A DNA stretch of 41,074 bases from an uncultured Lachnospiraceae bacterium. GTDB lineage: Bacteria; Bacillota; Clostridia; Lachnospirales; Lachnospiraceae. Below are positions 11,668 through 16,828 of the stretch, in pieces. Location of the stretch: assembly GCA_902793995.1 (NCBI GenBank), contig CADBFP010000015.1, forward strand, positions 1 to 41,074, read 5' to 3'. The notes beneath the pieces were generated by a model, which did no database searches, was not told where the DNA came from, and saw only the letters and a program-made list of their open reading frames with translations. The position numbers and the translations under genes were made by a program. Each line of letters opens with the position of its first letter. Position 1 is the first letter of the stretch.

Positions 11668-13026
11668 TTATTTCTTCATGCCGCAACGGGTGCAGGTACT
11701 TTGCTTTCCGTATTCTGCATCATGGTGTACGGTCTTGTACTCCGCTTCGTGATGCACCGTTTTATACTCGGCCTCGTGGTGCACGGTTTTGTATTCAGCC
11801 TCGTGATGCACCGTTTTGGTTTCCGCTTCGTGATGCACCGTCTTATACTGGGCCGGGATGGCTTCGTGATGGACAGTGGTGTATTCGGCAGGGTGCTGGA
11901 TGGGAACGGTAATCCACTTGGAATAAGAGGCACTTGATCCGCCGTTCCTTGCGTGTTCCATAGTGTGCTCACTCGCAAATTCAAGAGCTTCTTTCGTCAC
12001 CCAGGGCTGCAGGTGAGCTCCGTTGGGATTGGGCTGAGTCCAACCCATTTCATAAGCATGTGCGTCAAAGTCAAATCCGCATTCATCACAGAACTCGTGG
12101 CATTCCGACCTGTACTCTGTCCATGCTTCCCGTACCAGTACCTGTTCATCCCAGGCGGGGGTGGCTTCTTTTACCAGCACCTTTTCGTCCCAGGCGGCTT
12201 TTACTACGACCTTTTCATCCCAGGCATCCTTTACTTTTACCTTTTCATCCCAGGCATCCTTCACCTTCACCTTCTCGTCCCAGGCGTCCTTAACTTTTAC
12301 CGTTTCATCCCAGGCGGCCTTCAGCAATACGCTTTCCTCGTGCCAGGCATGGCCCAGGGCGGGGATTGCCTCGGTGTAGGAAGAGCCGCAGGAACAGCGA
12401 TAGGTCTTTACGCCCTGCTCCGTGCAAGTGGCTTCTTTGGATACCCATGCGCTATAGCTGTGGCCGTGGGCGGTGGTAGGGGGCAGCGTCGGAGCCGGAG
12501 TAGCAGGAACCGTAGTCGGTGCCGGGGTTGTAGCCGGAACCGTAGGGGCTGCCGGCGTGGTAGCCGGAGTGGTGACCGGGACGGTGGGTCTTGTCGTGGT
12601 GGCAGGTGGTTGCGTAGCGGGAGCCTTGGCCGCATCCGTAGTCAGCTCCCTTACGGAAGTGGTGGGGGCTGCAGAACCCGACCCTTTGACAGGTTCCGGC
12701 CCTTCGACAAGCTCAGGGACCGTGGCAGGTCCTTCGACAGGCTCAGTCCCTTCGACAAGCTCAGGGACCGTGGCAGGTCCTTCGACAGGCTCAGTCCCTT
12801 CGACAAGCTCAGGGACCGTGGTAGTCCCTTCGACAAGCTCAGGGACCGTGGTAGGCTCTGCGACAGGCTCAGTCCCTTCGATAAGCTCAGTCCCTTCGAC
12901 AGGCTCAGGGACCGCAGTTTTGCCGCAGGATTTCAGCATGAAGAGCAGGAGAAGGATCAGCAAAGCAGTTAGGATGAGACCTGCCCTAATCAAAATCATT
13001 CTGTTATCGTTAGGATTTTTCTTCAT
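11668..13026 (-). CDS. Membrane-anchored repeat protein with zinc-ribbon-like segments
   Basis: The protein has 452 aa and I do not recognise its function. A basic N-terminus is followed by one hydrophobic segment (about residues 11-33) ending in KSCGK, so it may be a membrane anchor or a lipoprotein-like signal. Residues about 40-110 are degenerate copies of [13 protein letters not shown], encoded by a dispersed DNA repeat. A Pro/Thr/Ala-rich stalk follows. Then come a Cys-containing segment ([20 protein letters not shown]) and six or so repeats of [13 protein letters not shown]-x2-C pair ([10 protein letters not shown]), repeats of EYKTVHHEA and a terminal CTRCGMKK close the protein. Such repeat linkers are frequent in secreted Lachnospiraceae proteins. 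It starts 23 nt after the toxin gene, probably in one transcript. GGAGG lies 17 nt before the ATG, which is a long spacing. Confidence 0.7.
   Translation of the reverse strand: MKKNPNDNRMILIRAGLILTALLILLLLFMLKSCGKTAVPEPVEGTELIEGTEPVAEPTTVPELVEGTTTVPELVEGTEPVEGPATVPELVEGTEPVEGPATVPELVEGPEPVKGSGSAAPTTSVRELTTDAAKAPATQPPATTTRPTVPVTTPATTPAAPTVPATTPAPTTVPATPAPTLPPTTAHGHSYSAWVSKEATCTEQGVKTYRCSCGSSYTEAIPALGHAWHEESVLLKAAWDETVKVKDAWDEKVKVKDAWDEKVKVKDAWDEKVVVKAAWDEKVLVKEATPAWDEQVLVREAWTEYRSECHEFCDECGFDFDAHAYEMGWTQPNPNGAHLQPWVTKEALEFASEHTMEHARNGGSSASYSKWITVPIQHPAEYTTVHHEAIPAQYKTVHHEAETKTVHHEAEYKTVHHEAEYKTVHHEAEYKTVHHDAEYGKQSTCTRCGMKK
12687..12911 (-). repeat. Array of TTCGACAAGCTCAGG-type repeats inside a coding sequence
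   Basis: About nine copies of CCTTCGACAAGCTCAGGG or CCTTCGACAGGCTCAG variants occur in a row, all in the same reading frame, giving alternating VPELVEG and TEPVEG peptides. The same sequence type occurs outside any gene at 34380-34423. The array therefore looks like a dispersed intergenic repeat that expanded within the gene. Confidence 0.85.
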
Positions 13027-13049
13027 CTATTAATGCGTTTTGCCTCCGG

Positions 13050-13466
13050 TCAGCTTTCCTCTGATAGGAGTTCTACCTGCATTCCCTTGTCAGAGAAGGA
13101 GAGAAGCTTTCGGTCGTTAGTACAGAAGACTTCTGTCTCCCGGGACAGGGCAGCTGCCAGCTGTAAAGCATCCATTCCTTTGAAAGCGCTGTGCTCTGCC
13201 CGTATGGATGCTGCCCGAAAAGCTATGTCCGCATCAATCTCTATGACTTCAAAAGCCAAATCCGTCAGGAAATTCAGGAATATTTCCCAGGATTCCATGC
13301 AATCGCTTTTCCGGCAGCCTACCGCATATTCCATCAGGCTAATCACCGAAGTGCATAGCCGATGGGTAGGCAGGTATTTCTCAAACAAATGACGGGCCTT
13401 CTGATCCCCTTTTTCCAGGGCATAGATGAAGAGGGCCGTGTCAAAGAATATGCTTTTATCTGTCAT
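13050..13466 (-). CDS. vapC: PIN-domain toxin, VapC-like
   Basis: This 138-aa PIN-domain ribonuclease is the likely toxin of a type II module. The acidic residues expected for the PIN active site are visible: Asp9 in FFDTALFIY, Glu46 in SLMEY, Asp99 in KGMDALQL and Asp118 in TNDRK. VapC toxins cleave specific RNAs, often tRNA or rRNA. I chose the ATG at 13466-13464, with AGGAG about 10 nt upstream; a GTG two codons earlier is too close to it. Its start overlaps the end of the antitoxin gene by 11 bp, which suggests coupled translation. It lies inside domain IV of the group II intron. The cellular target cannot be read from the sequence. Confidence 0.88.
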   Translation of the reverse strand: MTDKSIFFDTALFIYALEKGDQKARHLFEKYLPTHRLCTSVISLMEYAVGCRKSDCMESWEIFLNFLTDLAFEVIEIDADIAFRAASIRAEHSAFKGMDALQLAAALSRETEVFCTNDRKLLSFSDKGMQVELLSEES

Positions 13467-13704
13467 GATCACGCAGCTCCTTCACGTATTGATCCGGCTG
13501 GATAGATGCATACGCACTTTGCGGCACAGTATAACGATCCCAGCTAATGTCTGCCGGGCGTGGGTCTGCCACACGATATTCCAAATGTCCGTTTTTCACA
13601 TGCACTTCCATATCCTGTCCTCCTTTTATGCCTAATAATTGAATATAGGGGGAAGGGACTGTCAAAGAATAACTGTTTCCGCTTTTTCTGAGTTTCACAA
13701 CCAT
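13456..13704 (-). CDS. AbrB/MazE-fold antitoxin
   Basis: This 82-aa protein has an N-terminal SpoVT-AbrB/MazE-type DNA-binding domain (VVKLRKSGNSYSLTVPSPYI...EVHVKNGHLEYR, residues 2-45) and a flexible, charged tail that would bind the toxin. The ATG at 13704-13702 is set by AAGGAGG six bases upstream; longer upstream frames lack a ribosome binding site and run into the promoter. Antitoxins of this type neutralise the PIN toxin and repress their own promoter. A palindrome overlapping the promoter (13727-13734) is the likely operator. The gene overlaps the toxin gene downstream. Confidence 0.88.
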   Translation of the reverse strand: MVVKLRKSGNSYSLTVPSPYIQLLGIKGGQDMEVHVKNGHLEYRVADPRPADISWDRYTVPQSAYASIQPDQYVKELRDHDR

Positions 13705-13725
13705 GGCACACCTCCTTGTAGATAC

Positions 13726-13755
13726 AGTATATACACTTCGATTTGCCTTTGTCAA
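13726..13755 (-). promoter_or_regulatory. Promoter and likely operator of the toxin-antitoxin operon
   Basis: On the minus strand TTGACA (13755-13750) and TATACT (13731-13726) are separated by 18 nt. The palindrome GTATATAC (13734-13727) overlaps the -10 element and is a good candidate for the antitoxin binding site. The operon can therefore be expressed independently of the host adhesin gene. Confidence 0.75.
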
Positions 13756-13955
13756 GATTCCTTGTTTTTCCTGTGATACAGTTTCCGGATCCACTCCCCC
13801 GGCCTGTCCTTCCAGGGCTCCTTCTTTCCGCTTACCGCCGGGATGTTGTGGATTAAGGTCCGGGGCTTTATCCCCAGCCTTCTTGCCATTTCCATTTCTT
13901 CATCCGTAAGACGGCAGCGCTTTTTAGCGTCCTGGTAGGTAGGTTCTTTTTTCAT
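13752..13955 (-). CDS. Small hypothetical protein in the intron
   Basis: This 67-aa charged protein (MKKEPTYQDAKKRCRLTDEEMEMARRLGIKPRTL...) ends in a basic segment, GEWIRKLYHRK. I recall similar short proteins as conserved hypotheticals in Clostridia, but no function. I place the start at the ATG at 13955-13953 with AAGAGAG upstream; an ATG 12 codons earlier is preceded by a dispersed repeat and has no ribosome binding site. Its stop overlaps the -35 box of the toxin-antitoxin promoter. It is the first gene of domain IV in the direction of transcription and may be read from the adhesin transcript. Confidence 0.6.
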   Translation of the reverse strand: MKKEPTYQDAKKRCRLTDEEMEMARRLGIKPRTLIHNIPAVSGKKEPWKDRPGEWIRKLYHRKNKES

Positions 13956-13981
13956 TGTTTTTACTCTCTTAAAATGTATGG

Positions 13982-14008
13982 GATTCTTCACTTCGCTCAG
14001 AATGACAC
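13982..14008. repeat. Dispersed repeat of the TTCACTTCGCTCAGAATGACA type
   Basis: The 27-bp sequence GATTCTTCACTTCGCTCAGAATGACAC is a form I recognise as a common intergenic short repeat in many bacterial genomes. It lies at the promoter-proximal edge of intron domain IV, next to the stem at 14021-14030. It may mark where foreign sequence entered domain IV. Confidence 0.5.
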
Positions 14009-14030
14009 AAATCCCCCTTCGTCAATGGCT

Positions 14031-14672
14031 CTTAGTCTGTTCCTCCTTCCTCCATTACAGAGGCTATCGTCAGTCGTGACTAAGGCTCTTGGAGCCGCCT
14101 TTTCCTGAAAGCGGTTCCGTTCCCAGTTCCGGTTTTGCTATCGTGATAAATGCGTTTAGGTGCCTTCCCCGGCCCCGTATGCCGGATCCCTTTCGGGATA
14201 AGGACTTTCCCGCAGATGGACGGGTACTAATCCTCACATACGGGCCTCCCTTTCGGGAGTGACCTGCCGTGCTATTCGAAGGTTCGTCAGTTGCAGCCGC
14301 ACAAGTTAATTCTTTACGGATGGCTCCGTGCTTCGCACTCCCGCCATCCTGCCCTCGTACTCAAGTTTTCTGTTTTCAACATAAAAACTTTCGTTTGAGG
14401 GCGTGCCATAAGCATTTGCTGTTTGGGACACAGGCGTCCCAACATCTATGCTTTGGCACTGTAAGCAACATTCTCACCCTGCGCACCTTAGAAGCCGGAG
14501 CAGTAGCCATGCCTTCTGGTTTAGGCTATTTGCCCCTTTGTCTCCGCGCTTTACCGGGAGGAATTACTCCCCGCCCGGCAGCGGATAAGGCCGAAAGATT
14601 ACTCTTTCTCGCAAAACCAGTTCGCCTTATCGGCGGTACTGCCTATGATTTTCACAGTACAACAGGTCGCAC
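14031..14672 (-). ncRNA. Group II intron domains I-III
   Basis: This 642-nt stretch has no convincing coding frame and is rich in short hairpins on the minus strand, for example TCCC-GAAA-GGGA loops at 14247-14259 and 14188-14199. It begins with GTGCGACC. The EBS1 loop (14218-14210) lies within it. Its length fits domains I-III of bacterial group II introns. I did not fold it completely. Confidence 0.75.
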
Positions 14673-15578
14673 ATCATCTGCGGTCCCGGCATCCTTCTTC
14701 TTCAGCAGGATACCGATGGGGTCGTAGTTCTTATTGGTGATTTCATACTTGTAGTTAAAGAATGCGTCACCCGCCTGGGTGGAAGCAGTCGGCACCATAG
14801 CATGAATGAGAGCCGTCTTGTTGAGCGTATCCACAGCCACTACCGTGAACTTTATGTTGTTTGTCCACTTGTCGCCTGTGTCATAATCTGTCCTGTTGGC
14901 AGGCATTGAAAGATCCGATAAAACCGTGATGTGATGGCACCACAAAACCAGATTCTTCGCAGTGGCAAACTTTAAGTTTGCGCCCTTGCTGCCCGTGACG
15001 GTCTGACTGGAAATCGTGGACTTCCAGGAGATGAAAGGGCTCAGGTTTTCTGTGGTTCGTATCCACCAGGCATTCGGATCGTCATACGCGGAACCTTCAA
15101 ATCCCGATTGCAATAAGCCTCTTAACTCCGTATGATGGGTGGCATATCCGCTTTCTCCCGCTGCGCCGTAGTTGTGGATGGTTAACGGGTACATCCCGGA
15201 GATAGAGTTTGCGACTTCTGCATTCCAGCCTCTTACATACCATCCTTCGCCATTATAGGCATTAGGATTGCCCGCGCTCAGCCAGATCCAGTTGTAGGCA
15301 TTGTCCGGGTAAACCGGATAGTTCGCCGTTCCGCTCGGTCCATTGCCCTTAATGACGTATTCGTTTACGGACGAGAGGACGAAAGATTCGCCTACCTGCG
15401 GAGTCTGACTGAACTCAATGGTGTAGTCACTCTTAGGCGTATCCTTCCAGGTTCCGACCAGGTATTGCCCTTCCTGTACGTCCGCCGCTTCCGCCTGAAG
15501 CATGGGGCTTAAGATGCTGCCCATGAGCAGAAGAGACAGGCACAGTACGAGCACCTTCTTGAAGATGTTTCTCTTCAT
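14652..15578 (-). CDS. Giant adhesin, exon 1 (signal peptide and N-terminal domain)
   Basis: Exon 1 encodes a signal peptide (MKRNIFKKVLVLCLSLLLMGS...QAEAADV, cleavage near residue 32) and a domain of about 250 aa rich in Trp and Tyr that I do not recognise. It ends with YDPIGILLKKKDAGTAD, the first strand of a Cna-B domain. The rest of that Cna-B domain (GNAQAGLSLQNAVYTVNYYE) is in exon 2. The exon proper ends at 14675. If the transcript is not spliced, the frame runs six codons into the intron (VRPVVL) and stops at 14652, giving a secreted 308-aa protein with no wall anchor. AAAGGA lies about 10 nt before the ATG. Confidence 0.88.
   Translation of the reverse strand: MKRNIFKKVLVLCLSLLLMGSILSPMLQAEAADVQEGQYLVGTWKDTPKSDYTIEFSQTPQVGESFVLSSVNEYVIKGNGPSGTANYPVYPDNAYNWIWLSAGNPNAYNGEGWYVRGWNAEVANSISGMYPLTIHNYGAAGESGYATHHTELRGLLQSGFEGSAYDDPNAWWIRTTENLSPFISWKSTISSQTVTGSKGANLKFATAKNLVLWCHHITVLSDLSMPANRTDYDTGDKWTNNIKFTVVAVDTLNKTALIHAMVPTASTQAGDAFFNYKYEITNKNYDPIGILLKKKDAGTADDVRPVVL
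14675..14683 (-). other. IBS1, exon sequence paired by the intron
   Basis: The last nine bases of exon 1, CCGCAGATG, are the exact complement of CATCTGCGG at 14218-14210 of the intron, presented in a loop closed by CCCG/CGGG. Pairing stops at G14675. This defines a 5' splice site 2 nt before the usual GTGCG start and is exactly the site that keeps the adhesin frame open. Confidence 0.8.
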
Positions 15579-15980
15579 GATTCTTTTTCCTTTCTTTTAT
15601 TTTTCGGACGGGAGCTTTGGAACCGCCCCAAACGGCGTCCCTGACCGCAAAGGGTGTTATATTCTGAACCCGGCTTTTTTCCGGGATTGGTTTAATGAGA
15701 GATGAACAAAATGAGAGGCATAAAGTAGAGGGATAATGATAATTGTTTTGAAAAACCGGCTTGAGGATATATGCCGATGTGAACTCAGAATCGGAAACAC
15801 TGAAACAGTATCCCAGGACAAGGTCTTTTGCAACTGCAAATAACTGCAAATTATCCACAATCCGGATACATCCGGCATCCTTTATTTTATCTTTGTGCAA
15901 CAGGAGGCGAACATAAGGTTCAAAGACACATTTAAATCAATAATTCCGACGGATTTTCAAGATTTTCCTGAAAAAAGCAG
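15579..15980. other. Intergenic region between the adhesin and rpmF
   Basis: This 400-bp gap holds the 5' leader of the adhesin gene. On the minus strand two weak hairpins are visible, CCCGG/CCGGG at about 15669-15685 and one around 15626-15650. I find no convincing minus-strand promoter. A single DnaA-box-like TTATCCACA lies at 15851-15859, without the cluster expected of an origin. No gene is supported here. Confidence 0.5.
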
Positions 15981-16009
15981 TTGACAGCGCCGGAGGTCTT
16001 GGCTATAAT
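15981..16009 (+). promoter_or_regulatory. Promoter of rpmF
   Basis: TTGACA (15981-15986) and TATAAT (16004-16009) are both exact consensus, separated by 17 nt. They lie 65 nt before the rpmF start codon. Confidence 0.9.
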
Positions 16010-16074
16010 AACAAAGCACGATTTTTTGTGCCGTTAAAGCCGTCGTGTAATTTGGGAAAAGGAGGTCAGGTCAT

Positions 16075-16257
16075 ATGTCTATTTGTCCCAAGAATAAGTC
16101 CTCTAAGGCAAGAAGAGACAGCCGCAGAGCAAACTGGAAAATGAGCAACCCTACATTGGTCAAGTGCAGCAAGTGCGGCGCGTTGATGGTACCTCACCAA
16201 GTGTGCAAGGCTTGCGGCTCCTACAACAAAAAACAGATTGTAGAAGTGGCGGAGTAA
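16075..16257 (+). CDS. rpmF: Ribosomal protein bL32
   Basis: This 60-aa protein is a component of the large ribosomal subunit. The N-terminus MSICPKNKSSKARRDSRRANWK and the four-Cys zinc ribbon CSKCG...CKACG (residues 31-34 and 44-47) identify the zinc-binding form of bL32. AAGGAGG lies about 8 nt before the ATG. The DUF177 gene that often precedes rpmF is absent; instead the gene has its own consensus promoter and its own terminator, so it is a single-gene transcript. Confidence 0.97.
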   Translation: MSICPKNKSSKARRDSRRANWKMSNPTLVKCSKCGALMVPHQVCKACGSYNKKQIVEVAE

Positions 16258-16280
16258 TCCGTTGCCATGACGCAGAAAAG

Positions 16281-16303
16281 ATCGGCCTACGGGCCGGTTT
16301 TTT
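16281..16303 (+). terminator. Terminator after rpmF
   Basis: Stem CGGCC (16283-16287) and GGCCG (16292-16296) is followed by a run of six T (16298-16303), 24 bases after the rpmF stop. Confidence 0.85.
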
Positions 16304-16377
16304 GTTTACAGATACAGAGGGGCCCATAGGGGGAAGGACATCCCTTATCGAACAAATTGTGAACTTCCCGCTTTCTC

Positions 16378-16394
16378 TGTGTCAAATTGACACA
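16378..16394. promoter_or_regulatory. Palindromic operator-like site
   Basis: TGTGTCAAATTGACACA has perfect 8-bp arms around a central A. Its right half supplies a TTGACA -35 box (16387-16392), with only a weak -10 candidate (about 16410-16415). A repressor bound here would block that promoter. It lies 94 nt before a 75-aa gene. Confidence 0.5.
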
Positions 16395-16487
16395 ATAAAG
16401 GCTGTCTTGTTGCATGCACGGACCTTGTTTTGTGCTACAGTTGAACCAGGTCCTGATGAGAACGAGGCGAAAGGAGATGAGCGGTTC

Positions 16488-16715
16488 ATGAAGAAGTCTC
16501 GGATATGTCACAAACAGAACAACGACTTTCTGGATGCTCTCCATTCCTGCCTTACCAGCGGACTCAGCGTATGGTTTGATGGGATTCCTTTCACCGGAGA
16601 CAGGCTGCCGGATTCCCTTCTTCTGAAAGAGGATGCGGAATGGGAAGGCACCTTTCTGAAGGATGAGAGAGGAACCCTGCGAGGCATTAGTTTTACCGAT
16701 ATCAAGCTGCGGTAA
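16488..16715 (+). CDS. Hypothetical 75-aa protein
   Basis: I do not recognise this protein. It starts MKKSRICHKQNNDFLDALHSCLTSGLSVWFDGIPFTG and ends RGTLRGISFTDIKLR, with no signal peptide or membrane segment. It may have a small beta-rich fold, from the alternating hydrophobic pattern in the second half. AAAGGAG lies about 13 nt before the ATG, a loose spacing. An ATG closer to that site opens only a four-codon frame (MSGS), which could be a tiny overlapping leader. A palindromic operator-like site lies upstream, so expression is probably regulated. A longer frame reaching back into rpmF is rejected because it lacks a ribosome binding site. Confidence 0.55.
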   Translation: MKKSRICHKQNNDFLDALHSCLTSGLSVWFDGIPFTGDRLPDSLLLKEDAEWEGTFLKDERGTLRGISFTDIKLR

Positions 16716-16772
16716 TACCCTTCTGCAAATTTAAAGGATCAATCAGCCTTTTGAATCGGAAATCCAAGCCTT

Positions 16773-16804
16773 TTGGTTTACAGTCATTTTTCCTTATGGT
16801 ATAC
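16773..16804 (+). promoter_or_regulatory. Possible extended -10 promoter of the GH18 gene
   Basis: TGGTATACT (16796-16804) is an extended -10 element 24 nt before the GH18 start codon. No good -35 box lies at the ideal distance; TTGGTT (16773-16778) is 20 nt upstream of the -10 hexamer. Confidence 0.45.
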
Positions 16805-16828
16805 TCTGGCTGTGAAAAGGAGGGCTTC

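Larger units (their letters stand above)
11554..14030 (-). other. Domain IV of the group II intron (cargo region)
   Basis: The ends are the perfect 10-bp inverted complement at 11554-11563 and 14021-14030, placed where the domain IV stem should be: straight after domain III and 2 nt before domain V. In other group II introns this domain carries the reverse transcriptase/maturase. Here its 2.5 kb hold a 67-aa protein, an antitoxin, a PIN-domain toxin and a 452-aa repeat protein, all in the direction of the host gene. Confidence 0.85.
11487..14674 (-). mobile_element. Group II intron without reverse transcriptase, carrying a toxin-antitoxin cargo
   Basis: On the minus strand the element starts at or 2 nt before GTGCG (14672-14668), the group II 5' signature. 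It ends with domain V (11551-11518), domain VI (11516-11489) and AT (11488-11487). A perfect 10-bp pairing, AGCCATTGAC (14030-14021) with GTCAATGGCT (11563-11554), closes domain IV directly before domain V. About 640 nt of structured non-coding sequence (14031-14672) fits domains I-III. EBS1 (14218-14210, CATCTGCGG), in a loop closed by CCCG/CGGG, is complementary to the last nine bases of exon 1 (14683-14675). The domain V triad is CGC, a form known from group IIC introns. No reverse transcriptase/maturase is encoded, so splicing or mobility would need self-splicing or a maturase supplied from elsewhere. Confidence 0.88.

Noticed and set aside
12687-12911. CRISPR-like array
   Set aside because: Repeat spacing is irregular, spacers are not unique, and the array is coding; no cas genes in the window.
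12473-13033. Plus-strand open frame rich in Gly, Val, Thr and Ser opposite the 452-aa protein
   Set aside because: It is the mirror of the Pro/Thr stalk and the TTCGACAAGCTCAGG array; no ribosome binding site.
14179-14185. Possible EBS2 (CCGGCAT) matching ATGCCGG of exon 1 (14692-14686)
   Set aside because: The 7-nt match lies 3' of EBS1 in the intron, the reverse of the usual order, so it may be chance; not used as evidence.
14281-14727. Plus-strand open frame of about 150 codons over the intron's domain I region
   Set aside because: It lies over structured intron RNA on the other strand, shows no family and has no ribosome binding site.
15615-15660. Possible cyclic-di-GMP or other riboswitch in the adhesin leader (GGGACGC)
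   Set aside because: The other conserved parts of the GEMM motif are missing; only a weak hairpin is visible.
15851-15859. DnaA-box-like TTATCCACA, possible origin
   Set aside because: Only one good box and no dnaA or dnaN gene nearby.
16164-16487. Extension of the 75-aa gene back into rpmF
   Set aside because: It overlaps rpmF in another frame, crosses the rpmF terminator and has no ribosome binding site at its start.
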